Part shown: positions 41,783-49,132 of the stretch, one piece after another
Numbering within the stretch: the stretch's first letter is position 1
Layout: every line of letters begins with the position of its first letter
Origin: Brevibacillus composti
GTDB taxonomy: Bacteria > Bacillota > Bacilli > Brevibacillales > Brevibacillaceae
DNA length: 64,000 nucleotides
Direction of reading: 5' to 3'
Assembly: GCF_016406105.1 (NCBI RefSeq)
Contig: NZ_CP066308.1
Location: forward strand, 433,501-497,500
The notes under the pieces: generated by a model
What the model was told of the DNA's origin: nothing
Databases searched by the model: none
What the model saw: only the letters and a program-made list of their open reading frames with translations
Position numbers and translations under genes: made by a program

Positions 41783-43942
41783 ATGGACTTAACGTTGATG
41801 ATCCAGACGATCGCTCAGGAGACAGAGGTTAAGAGGCATCAGGTGGAGCGGACTATCGCCCTGTTGGACGAGGGCAATACCGTCCCGTTTATCGCCCGTT
41901 ACCGCAAGGAGATGACAGGGCAGCTAGATGAGACGCAAATTCGCGCCATTGAGGAGCGCGTTCGCTACCTGCGCAATTTGTCGGTCAGAAAAGAGGAAGT
42001 TATCCGGCTGATCGAGGAGCAGGGGAAGCTGACGGATGAGCTCAAGGCCTGCATCGAAAAGGCGACCAAGCTGCAAGAAGTGGAGGATCTGTACAGGCCC
42101 TACCGGCAAAAGCGGCGAACCCGCGCGACGATGGCCAAGGAAAAGGGATTGGAGCCCTTGGCCGCCTACCTGTTGGCGCGGCCTGAGGCGGGCGATCCCC
42201 TGGCGGAGGCAGCCCGGTACATAGACGAGGAAAAAGGAGTCGAATCGGCGGAGCAAGCCCTGCAAGGAGCGATGGATATCATCGCGGAACAGGTATCGGA
42301 CGATCCGCAGGTCCGCCAATGGACGAGGGAGCGGACCTTGCAAAAGGGCGTCTTGGTCACGGAGCAGAAGGCTGAGGAGGCCGACGAGAAAAATATCTAC
42401 CAGATGTATTACGCATACAGCGAGCCGCTCAAAAAAGCGGCGCCGCATCGGGTGCTCGCGATCAACCGGGGGGAAAACGAAGGAATCTTGAAGGTATCCG
42501 TGGAGGCGCCTGTCGAAGAAATCTTGCTTTATCTGAAGAAACGCCTGGTTCCAAAGGAGACGGTCGCCAGACCATGGCTGGAAGCGGCAGCCGAGGATGC
42601 CTACAAGCGGCTGATCCAGCCCTCCATCGAGCGTGAAGTGCGGGGAGAGCTGACCGAAGCTGCTGAGGAGCGGGCCATCCACATTTTCGCGGAAAATCTG
42701 CGGAATCTGCTGCTGCAGCCGCCGGTAAAGGGAAAAGTAGTCTTGGGCGTAGACCCGGCCTACCGGACAGGCTGCAAACTGGCTGTCGTCGATGACACCG
42801 GCAAGCTGCTGGAGGTAGCCGTGATCTATCCGACCCCCCCGGTCAGCAAGGTAGCGGAGGCATCCGCCAAGGTGAAGGAACTGGTCGACCGCTACGGCGT
42901 CCATATCATCGCCATCGGGAATGGAACCGCATCCCGGGAGACGGAACAATTTATCGCCGGCGTAATCAAAGAAATGAAGCGGGACTTGTCCTATATCATC
43001 GTCAACGAAGCGGGCGCTTCCGTGTATTCGGCATCCGCGCTGGCCAAAGAGGAGTTCCCGGAGCTGGACGTCGCGGAGCGCAGCGCGATCTCGATTGCCC
43101 GCAGACTGCAGGACCCTCTGGCGGAACTGGTCAAAATCGACCCCAAATCGGTGGGTGTGGGGCAATACCAGCATGACGTGTCGCAGACGCGGCTGGCGGA
43201 AAGTTTGCAATTCGTCGTGGAGTCGGCGGTTAACCACGTCGGCGTGGACGTCAACACGGCTTCGCCGTCGCTTTTGCAGTACGTGTCCGGCATCAGCCGG
43301 CAGGTAGCGGGCAACATCGTCAAAAAGCGGGAGGAGCTCGGAAAGTTTACCAGCCGCAAGCAATTGAAGGAGGTCCCCCGGCTGGGCGCCAAGACCTTTG
43401 AGCAGTGCGTCGGTTTCTTGCGCATCATGGATGGGGAAGACCCGCTCGACAGGACGCCCATTCACCCGGAATCCTACCCGGCTGTGCAGCGGCTGCTCGC
43501 GTCGATCGGCATCTCGGCGGCGGAAATTGGCAGCGAAGCCTGCCGCTCCCGCCTGGAGTCGCTCGATCTGCCGTCTGTAGCGGCACAATTGGACATCGGG
43601 GAGCCGACGCTGCGCGATATTGTGGACAGTCTGCTCCGTCCCGGCCGCGACCCCCGCGACGAACTGCCCAAGCCGCTTCTGCGCAGCGATGTGCTGCAAC
43701 TGTCCGATCTGAGCGCGGGCATGAAGCTGCAGGGCACGGTGCGCAATGTCGTGGACTTCGGGGCTTTCATCGACATCGGTTTGAAAAACGACGGACTGGC
43801 GCATATCTCGCGCCTGCGAAAAGGCTTTGTCAAACACCCGCTGGATGTCGTCACCGTAGGGGACATCGTGGATGTCTGGGTGGTGGAGATCGACGAAAAG
43901 CGGCAGCGCGTCGGCCTGTCGCTGATCGCTCCCGGGGATTGA
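41783..43942 (+). CDS. tex: Tex-family RNA-binding transcription accessory protein
   Basis: A 719-residue Tex protein (B. subtilis YdcI). Order: N-terminal Tex domain (about 5-190; QVERTIALLDEGNTVPFIARYRKEMTGQLDE), YqgF/RNase H-like domain (about 315-450; VLGVDPAYRTGCKLAVVDD), helix-hairpin-helix repeats (about 480-560; VGVDVNTASPSLLQYVSGI) and a C-terminal S1 domain (about 640-715; GTVRNVVDFGAFIDIGLKNDGLAHIS, core FGAFIDIG). It acts in the cytosol on nucleic acid; its precise role is unsettled. The ATG follows CAGGAGGGAAAC. It follows sigB as in B. subtilis. Confidence 0.95.
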   Translation: MDLTLMIQTIAQETEVKRHQVERTIALLDEGNTVPFIARYRKEMTGQLDETQIRAIEERVRYLRNLSVRKEEVIRLIEEQGKLTDELKACIEKATKLQEVEDLYRPYRQKRRTRATMAKEKGLEPLAAYLLARPEAGDPLAEAARYIDEEKGVESAEQALQGAMDIIAEQVSDDPQVRQWTRERTLQKGVLVTEQKAEEADEKNIYQMYYAYSEPLKKAAPHRVLAINRGENEGILKVSVEAPVEEILLYLKKRLVPKETVARPWLEAAAEDAYKRLIQPSIEREVRGELTEAAEERAIHIFAENLRNLLLQPPVKGKVVLGVDPAYRTGCKLAVVDDTGKLLEVAVIYPTPPVSKVAEASAKVKELVDRYGVHIIAIGNGTASRETEQFIAGVIKEMKRDLSYIIVNEAGASVYSASALAKEEFPELDVAERSAISIARRLQDPLAELVKIDPKSVGVGQYQHDVSQTRLAESLQFVVESAVNHVGVDVNTASPSLLQYVSGISRQVAGNIVKKREELGKFTSRKQLKEVPRLGAKTFEQCVGFLRIMDGEDPLDRTPIHPESYPAVQRLLASIGISAAEIGSEACRSRLESLDLPSVAAQLDIGEPTLRDIVDSLLRPGRDPRDELPKPLLRSDVLQLSDLSAGMKLQGTVRNVVDFGAFIDIGLKNDGLAHISRLRKGFVKHPLDVVTVGDIVDVWVVEIDEKRQRVGLSLIAPGD

Positions 43943-43961
43943 ACATGCAAAAGCGGCCACC

Positions 43962-44084
43962 CTATTGCGGGCGGCCGCCGTGTTTTTCCCAATATAAGAA
44001 CCAACAGCTGTTCAGCAACCGAATTTGCCGCACGTCCTTCCCGGAGAAGGCACGCTGCAACTGTCTTCGCATCCATTGTGGCAT
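43962..44084 (-). CDS. cmpA: cortex morphogenetic protein CmpA
   Basis: A 40-residue protein reading [20 protein letters not shown] at its start, then [15 protein letters not shown]. This aligns with B. subtilis CmpA (MPNWLKKQMQKAF, IKLLNQCWYFYRKKH), a small sporulation protein that delays cortex assembly until the coat forms and is removed with ClpXP help. Position between tex and the sprT-like gene also matches B. subtilis. The minus-strand ATG is preceded by CAGGAGGTAGCACTT. The ribosome binding site lies in one arm of a 9-bp inverted repeat (44091-44099 with 44138-44146). Confidence 0.93.
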   Translation of the reverse strand: MPQWMRRQLQRAFSGKDVRQIRLLNSCWFLYWEKHGGRPQ

Positions 44085-44090
44085 AAGTGC

Positions 44091-44155
44091 TACCTCCTGG
44101 TGTCATTCCTCTACTCGCAATGTATGCGGCAGATGCACAGGAGGTACCTTTTTTC
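44091..44155. repeat. inverted repeat covering the cmpA ribosome binding site
   Basis: TACCTCCTG (44091-44099) and CAGGAGGTA (44138-44146), a perfect 9-bp pair separated by 38 bases. On the minus strand the second arm contains the cmpA AGGAGG and the first arm would mask it in read-through RNA from the gene at 44163-44498. On the plus strand it is followed by TTTTTT and could end tex transcription. Confidence 0.6.
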
Positions 44156-44162
44156 TTGCGTC

Positions 44163-44498
44163 TTACTCTTCTTCTTGCAGGAATTCCAACTGGGCCTGCA
44201 GGGCGCGAATCTCGGTCAAGAGCGAGATCAGCGGATAGACATCTTCCTTCAGCGCGGAGAAGCGTTTTTCCAGCTGACTGACATACGCCAGGCCGTCCTC
44301 GATCTCGGTACCATCTCCCAGCAGCTCCAGGCCGCTGCATTCGGCGACCACGGCGGGAAGCTCGGGGCGTCCTTCGATGGTCAGTTTGTCGATTTCCTTT
44401 TGCAGCCGCTTCAGAAGAGCGACCAATTGGTACATATAGGATTCAGGCATGGCGACAAAGCGCAGCCCGGTTTTTTCTTGCAGGATCAAATAGCGCAT
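44163..44498 (-). CDS. conserved hypothetical protein, 111 residues
   Basis: I do not recognise the family. It is a soluble, helical, acidic protein without signal or membrane segment, starting [20 protein letters not shown] and ending in a coiled-coil-like [17 protein letters not shown]. Two cysteine/aromatic features stand out little (C near residue 51). The minus-strand ATG at 44498 has GGTGGGGGAAC upstream; the frame extends to 44555 without a better start. It is transcribed towards cmpA and away from the sprT-like gene, 114 bases apart. Confidence 0.72.
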   Translation of the reverse strand: MRYLILQEKTGLRFVAMPESYMYQLVALLKRLQKEIDKLTIEGRPELPAVVAECSGLELLGDGTEIEDGLAYVSQLEKRFSALKEDVYPLISLLTEIRALQAQLEFLQEEE

Positions 44499-44612
44499 AC
44501 GTTCCCCCACCCATCTGATGATCTCATCAAACAAGTGTACTGTTTGCACTGGCACTTTTCAACCAAAACTGTTATCGTCTTGGTACAAAGAGACGACGGG
44601 AGAGAAATCAAG

Positions 44613-45080
44613 ATGACGGATCAGGAGCTGCAAGCGCTGGTCGAGGCGATCTCGGCCGAGTTTTTTGCCCGGCCGTTTCGGCATCAGGCCCGCTTTAACA
44701 AGCGGCTGCGCACGACAGGGGGGCGCTATCTGCTCCGCTCTCACGACATCGAGCTGAACCCCCGCCACCTGGAGGAGTACGGGGAAGCGGAGCTGATCGG
44801 GATTATCAAGCATGAGCTGTGCCATTATCATCTGCACCTGGAAAAGAAGGGGTACAAGCATCGGGACCGGGACTTTCAGGAGCTCTTGCGGCAGGTCGGA
44901 GGAAGCCGGTACTGCCAAGAGGTGGGCGGGGGACGGACGAGGCTTCCGTACCGGTATGAGCTGGTCTGCGGCGCCTGCGCCATGCGGTACAAGCGCAAAC
45001 GCAAGATGGATCCGGCCCGTTACCGCTGCGGCCGATGCGGGGGAAGACTGCGGCTGGTGGAGATTTCCCCCGGCTCGTAG
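44613..45080 (+). CDS. SprT-like zinc protein (YdcK type)
   Basis: A 155-residue SprT family protein, resembling B. subtilis YdcK in sequence and position. The putative zinc-protease motif H67-E68-L-C-H71 is followed by Y-H, and the C-terminus carries a zinc ribbon with CGAC (near 118) and CGRC (near 138). It is a predicted cytosolic metalloprotein; SprT relatives include DNA-protein crosslink proteases but the role of this branch is not known. ATG 44613 follows GACGGGAGAGAAATC; the frame upstream to 44025 overlaps cmpA and the hypothetical gene antisense and is not used. Confidence 0.88.
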   Translation: MTDQELQALVEAISAEFFARPFRHQARFNKRLRTTGGRYLLRSHDIELNPRHLEEYGEAELIGIIKHELCHYHLHLEKKGYKHRDRDFQELLRQVGGSRYCQEVGGGRTRLPYRYELVCGACAMRYKRKRKMDPARYRCGRCGGRLRLVEISPGS

Positions 45081-45096
45081 AGGAAAACCCCGTTCC

Positions 45097-45126
45097 TTGC
45101 ACCCTTTTGCGGCAGGGCGGTATAAT
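45097..45126 (+). promoter_or_regulatory. sigma-A promoter of the thiL-tsaD operon
   Basis: TTGCAC (45097-45102), 18-base spacer, perfect TATAAT (45121-45126). Confidence 0.75.
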
Positions 45127-45158
45127 GAAGGCACGAAGACACAAAAGGAGCATAAACC

Positions 45159-46184
45159 GTGACGCAAGACGAATTTTCCCTGATCAGACAGTGGACGAGC
45201 CGCTCCAGTGGCCAGCACGGAGACGGTCTCTCCGTAGGGATTGGCGACGATGCAGCGGTTTTTTCGCTTTCGCCCGGGATGGAGGTCGTCGCCTGCTGCG
45301 ATGCGATGGTGGAAACCGTCCATTTTCTGCGGGAGACGATGAATCCGAGCGATATTGGTTACAAAGCGGTCATGAGCAATATCAGCGATGTCGCCGCGAT
45401 GGGCGGCCTACCTCGCTTTGCGCTGATCAGCGTGGCTGTGTCCCCCGGCTGGTCCGCAGATGACTGCCAGCAGATTTACGAAGGCATCTACGACGCGTGT
45501 GAAGCGTATGGCGTCCGCGTAATTGGCGGCGATACCGTGTCCAGCCCCGCCGCCTTGACCCTCTCCGTCACGCTGCTGGGGGAAGTGGAAAAAGGGCGGG
45601 CGCTGCGCCGCTCCGCAGCACGGCCGGGACAGCTGGTGTTTGTGACGGGGCAGGTAGGCGGTTCGGCAGCCGGCCTCGATCTGTTGTTACGCAGTGCGAA
45701 AAAGGGAGAAGCTGTAGCTGAGGAGTGGAGGCCGCTCGCATGGTTCCACCAGAGGCCGCAAGCCCAGGTGGCCGCAGGCCGCATCCTGGCCGCCTCTCCT
45801 TGGGCCGGCGCGCTGAACGATGTAAGTGACGGCCTGGCCTCCGAGCTTTCGGAGATTGCCGAAGCCAGCGGTGTCCGGCTGGTGATCGACGAGAGGAGCA
45901 TCCCGGTGGCAAACATCACCCGCGCCTACGCCATAGAGACGGACCAAGACCCGCTTGGCTGGGCTTTGTACGGGGGCGAGGATTATCAGCTGGTAGGAAC
46001 GCTCGAGGCCGCGGAGGTCAAGGAGGCGGAGCTCCGCTTTGCCGAAAAGGGCATCCCGTTCACGGTGATCGGCCGGGTGGAAGCCGGCGAGCCCTCTGTC
46101 TGGATGGACCGGGAGCAGGGCCGGATGAAGATCGCCAAAGCGGGTTACAACCATTTTGGCGGAGCGGAGGCAGGGAAAGGATGA
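45159..46184 (+). CDS. thiL: thiamine-monophosphate kinase
   Basis: A 341-residue PurM-like kinase that phosphorylates thiamine monophosphate to the diphosphate coenzyme. Family motifs are GIGDDAAVF near residue 28, the metal-binding SNISDVAAMGG near 82, GGDTVSS near 125 and ALNDVSDGLASEL near 220. GTG start follows AAAAGGAG. First gene of a tight operon with tsaE, tsaB, rimI and tsaD (spacings of a few bases or overlaps), as in B. subtilis ydiA-ydiE. Confidence 0.95.
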   Translation: MTQDEFSLIRQWTSRSSGQHGDGLSVGIGDDAAVFSLSPGMEVVACCDAMVETVHFLRETMNPSDIGYKAVMSNISDVAAMGGLPRFALISVAVSPGWSADDCQQIYEGIYDACEAYGVRVIGGDTVSSPAALTLSVTLLGEVEKGRALRRSAARPGQLVFVTGQVGGSAAGLDLLLRSAKKGEAVAEEWRPLAWFHQRPQAQVAAGRILAASPWAGALNDVSDGLASELSEIAEASGVRLVIDERSIPVANITRAYAIETDQDPLGWALYGGEDYQLVGTLEAAEVKEAELRFAEKGIPFTVIGRVEAGEPSVWMDREQGRMKIAKAGYNHFGGAEAGKG

Positions 46185-46190
46185 CGGAGA

Positions 46191-46643
46191 ATGGTGTATG
46201 AGTGGCATGTTTACGGGGTGGAGGAAACCCAGCGCTTCGCAGAGATGCTGGGCTCCCGACTGGCACCCGGCGATCTGCTCGCCTTGGAAGGGGATTTGGG
46301 AGCGGGCAAAACGACATTTACCCAGGGACTGGCGCGGGGCCTTGAGGTGCGCGGGACGGTAAACAGTCCGACTTTTACGATTATCAAGGAATATCAGGGG
46401 CGTTTGCCGCTGTATCATATGGACGTCTACCGAGTGGGAGAGGATGTGGATTCCCTCGGGCTGGACGATTATTTTTTTGGCGAGGGCGTCACCGTGGTCG
46501 AATGGGCCTCCCTGATCGAAGAGGTCCTGCCGCCGGAGCGTCTGACGGTGACCCTGCGGACAACAGGCGAGAGTGCTCGCCTGATCCAACTGGTTCCAGA
46601 GGGCGATCGTTACGTGAAACTGTGCGAGGAGATTGAGTGGTAA
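46191..46643 (+). CDS. tsaE: tRNA t6A synthesis ATPase TsaE
   Basis: A 150-residue P-loop ATPase that supports the TsaB-TsaD complex in making N6-threonylcarbamoyladenosine at tRNA position 37. Walker A is GDLGAGKT (34-41), followed by NSPTFTIIKEY and the family-specific LYHMDVYR and VVEWASLI. ATG 46191 lies six bases after thiL. Its stop TAA overlaps the tsaB start by one base. Confidence 0.95.
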   Translation: MVYEWHVYGVEETQRFAEMLGSRLAPGDLLALEGDLGAGKTTFTQGLARGLEVRGTVNSPTFTIIKEYQGRLPLYHMDVYRVGEDVDSLGLDDYFFGEGVTVVEWASLIEEVLPPERLTVTLRTTGESARLIQLVPEGDRYVKLCEEIEW

Positions 46644-47371
46644 TGCGTGTACTGGCAATCGATACATCCAATCTGGTGTTAAGTGTAGCGGTCGTGGAAG
46701 AAGGGCGCGTCCTCGCGGAGATGACGACCAATCAGCAGAAAAATCACTCCGTCAGACTGATGGATGCCATCTCGCTGCTGATGGACGAGACGAACACCCT
46801 CCCTGAGCAGCTGACAGGGATCGGAGTGGCCAAGGGACCAGGCTCGTACACGGGTGTGCGCATAGGCGTAGCGGCAGCGAAGAGCATGGCCTGGTCGCTG
46901 CAAATCCCGGTGATCGGGGTCTCCAGCCTGGAGGCTGTGGCGATGAACGCACTGGGCGCACCCGGCCTGATTGTCCCCCTGTTTGATGCCCGGCGTGGTC
47001 AAGTATACACAGCGGCATACCGTTCGGCAGGTATTCAGCGCGTAACCGCGGAGGCGGCGGAACGCCTCGTGCTGCTTCGCGACTGGTGTGCGTTGCTCGG
47101 GCAGCAGCCGGGGAAAGAGACGATTCTGTTTATGGGAGAGGATCTCGGCCTGCACCGGGAGGCGATCAGGACGGAGCTGGGAGAGCGTGCCGTTTTTGCG
47201 CCGGCGTCCTGCAATCACCCGAGGGCGGCCCATATCGGCCTGGCGGCTCTCCGCAGACTGGCCGAGGGAGAAGCGGGCCATCCGCATGAGCTGGTGCCGG
47301 AATACCTGCAGCTGGCGGAAGCCGAAGCCAAATGGCTGGCTCAAAATGCGGCCTGCCCGGAAAAGGAGTAG
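46643..47371 (+). CDS. tsaB: tRNA t6A synthesis protein TsaB
   Basis: A 242-residue ASKHA-fold protein, the inactive partner and activator of TsaD in t6A formation. It opens with VLAIDTSNLVLSVAVV and has the conserved GIGVAKGPGSYTGVRIGVAAAKSMAW block, with PLFDARRGQVYTA in the second half. The ATG overlaps the tsaE stop (TAATG). Length and sequence are typical for Bacillales. Confidence 0.95.
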   Translation: MRVLAIDTSNLVLSVAVVEEGRVLAEMTTNQQKNHSVRLMDAISLLMDETNTLPEQLTGIGVAKGPGSYTGVRIGVAAAKSMAWSLQIPVIGVSSLEAVAMNALGAPGLIVPLFDARRGQVYTAAYRSAGIQRVTAEAAERLVLLRDWCALLGQQPGKETILFMGEDLGLHREAIRTELGERAVFAPASCNHPRAAHIGLAALRRLAEGEAGHPHELVPEYLQLAEAEAKWLAQNAACPEKE

Positions 47372-47379
47372 CCGGCGCT

Positions 47380-47844
47380 ATGAGCGAACAGACCGATCTT
47401 GTATTTCGCTTGATGGCGCTAGAGGACGTGGATGCCGTCTGGGAGCTGGAGCGGCTTGCCTTTCCCACTCCCTGGCCGCGCGATGCTTTTGTCAACGAGC
47501 TGACGATCAATCCCAATGCCCGGTACGTCGTCGCTGTGCGGGATGGCCAGGTAATCGCTTACTGCGGGATGTGGATCGTGCTGGATGAAGCCCACATCAC
47601 CAACGTGGCTGTCCACCCCGCTTGCCGCGGACAAAAGATCGGCGAGAGGCTGATGCGCCAAATGATGGGGCTGGCCTATTTGTACGGGGCGAGGGGCATG
47701 ACGCTCGAAGTGCGGCCATCCAATACGGTGGCTCGCAATATGTACGCCAAATTGGGTTTTACAGAACAGGGGCGCCGCAAACGCTATTATTCCGATAACG
47801 ATGAGGATGCTCTGATAATGTGGGTGACATTGCATGAAGAATAG
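47380..47844 (+). CDS. rimI: ribosomal protein S18-alanine N-acetyltransferase RimI
   Basis: A 154-residue GNAT acetyltransferase. The acetyl-CoA loop is seen as [18 protein letters not shown] (R/Q-x-x-G-x-A/G type), then [19 protein letters not shown] and [12 protein letters not shown] as in RimI. In E. coli RimI acetylates ribosomal protein S18; linkage to tsaB-tsaD is widespread. ATG 47380 follows AAAAGGAG with a longish spacing. It overlaps tsaD by 11 bases. Confidence 0.93.
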   Translation: MSEQTDLVFRLMALEDVDAVWELERLAFPTPWPRDAFVNELTINPNARYVVAVRDGQVIAYCGMWIVLDEAHITNVAVHPACRGQKIGERLMRQMMGLAYLYGARGMTLEVRPSNTVARNMYAKLGFTEQGRRKRYYSDNDEDALIMWVTLHEE

Positions 47845-48913
47845 ACAACCATCCCGCTATGAAGAACGGGTGCAGCGGGCATACGAGGCTCATCAGCAGT
47901 CGGGCCGGCCGGTCTTCATCCTCGGGATTGAGACCAGCTGTGACGAAACATCGGCATCGGTGGTGCAGGATGGCCGGATCGTCCTGTCCAATGTGATCGC
48001 GTCGCAGGCAGATATTCACAAGCGGTTCGGCGGAGTGGTGCCGGAGGTGGCCTCCCGCCGCCATGTGGAAAACATCACGCTGACCATAGAGGAAGCGCTT
48101 CGCGAGGCCGGGAAAACGCTAAGCGACATCCAGGCGATCGCCGTGACGTACGGGCCGGGCCTGGTAGGCGCGCTGCTGGTCGGAGTAGCGGCCGCCAAAG
48201 CGATTTCGTATGCGCGCGGCATTCCGTTGATCGGCGTCCACCATATCGCGGGTCATATTTACGCCAACCGCCTGGTCACCGAGCTTGAGTTTCCGCTGAT
48301 TGCCCTGGTCGTATCCGGGGGGCATACGGAGCTCGTCTGGATGAAGGAGCACGGCCATTACGAGATCCTCGGCGAGACGCGCGATGACGCCGCCGGCGAA
48401 GCGTACGACAAGGTGGCGCGGGCCCTGCAGCTGCCTTATCCGGGCGGCCCTCATATCGACAGGTTGGCCCACGAGGGGACGGCCGCCGCCATACCGCTTC
48501 CCCGGGCCTGGCTGGAGCCCGGCTCGTATGACTTCAGCTTCAGCGGTCTCAAGTCGGCCGTGCTCAATACGCTGCATAACGCATCCCAGCGCGGCGAGAC
48601 CATCAACCCGGCTGATGTGGCCGCCAGCTTTCAGGATTCTGTGACGGAGGTTCTGGTGGAAAAAACGACGCGGGCCGTCAAGGAATTCGGCGCGCAGCAG
48701 GTTTTGCTAGCGGGAGGGGTGGCTGCCAATCGCGGATTGCGGGAGAGGCTCGCGAAGCGCTGCCAGGAAGAAGGGATTCCGCTGGTGATTCCGCCGCTTT
48801 CTCTCTGCACGGACAATGCGGCGATGATTGCCGCTGCCGGTTATATTTCCTATCAAAAGGGAAAGTTTGCCTCGCTGGATCTGAATGGAGTGCCGGGATT
48901 GCCGCTCTCCTGA
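47834..48913 (+). CDS. tsaD: tRNA t6A threonylcarbamoyltransferase TsaD
   Basis: The 359-residue catalytic subunit (formerly Gcp) that transfers threonylcarbamoyl to A37 of ANN-decoding tRNAs. Metal ligands H137 and H141 are in VHHIAGH; other motifs are [31 protein letters not shown] and [13 protein letters not shown]. Odd: about 28 residues ([20 protein letters not shown]...) precede the usual GIETSCDET start; no later in-frame start fits, so the extension seems real. A terminator follows, then a cluster of DnaA boxes, as at B. subtilis gcp. Confidence 0.96.
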   Translation: MKNRQPSRYEERVQRAYEAHQQSGRPVFILGIETSCDETSASVVQDGRIVLSNVIASQADIHKRFGGVVPEVASRRHVENITLTIEEALREAGKTLSDIQAIAVTYGPGLVGALLVGVAAAKAISYARGIPLIGVHHIAGHIYANRLVTELEFPLIALVVSGGHTELVWMKEHGHYEILGETRDDAAGEAYDKVARALQLPYPGGPHIDRLAHEGTAAAIPLPRAWLEPGSYDFSFSGLKSAVLNTLHNASQRGETINPADVAASFQDSVTEVLVEKTTRAVKEFGAQQVLLAGGVAANRGLRERLAKRCQEEGIPLVIPPLSLCTDNAAMIAAAGYISYQKGKFASLDLNGVPGLPLS

Positions 48914-48921
48914 TGCAAGAA

Positions 48922-48950
48922 AAAACTGCTCGGTTGCGGGCAGTTTTTTT
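48922..48950 (+). terminator. terminator of thiL-tsaD operon
   Basis: AAAACTGC (48922-48929) pairs with GCAGTTTT (48940-48947), followed by TTT. Confidence 0.9.
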
Positions 48951-48970
48951 CTTTATGGGCAGGCCGGCAC

Positions 48971-49118
48971 TTTTCCACAGCTTCTGGATAATAGTTGTGT
49001 TTTTTCTTCCCCACACCTGTGAATACTGGTGATAACTAGAGGCATTTACCGGGAAAATCATGTTTTTTCTGTGGATGAATCTGTGGAATATGTGGATAAT
49101 CAGAACATTTTATCAACA
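48971..49118. promoter_or_regulatory. DnaA-box cluster downstream of tsaD
   Basis: Two perfect boxes fit TTWTNCACA: TTTTCCACA at 48971-48979 (+) and TTATCCACA at 49091-49099 (read on -). Four more differ by one base: TTATCCAGA 48983-48991 (-), TCATCCACA 49070-49078 (-), TATTCCACA 49082-49090 (-) and TTATCAACA 49110-49118 (+). Six boxes in 148 bases of non-coding, AT-richer sequence. B. subtilis is known to carry a DnaA-box cluster at gcp (tsaD), so position and sequence agree. Likely role: DnaA titration or transcription control. Confidence 0.75.
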
Positions 49119-49132
49119 ATGGGGGAAGATTG

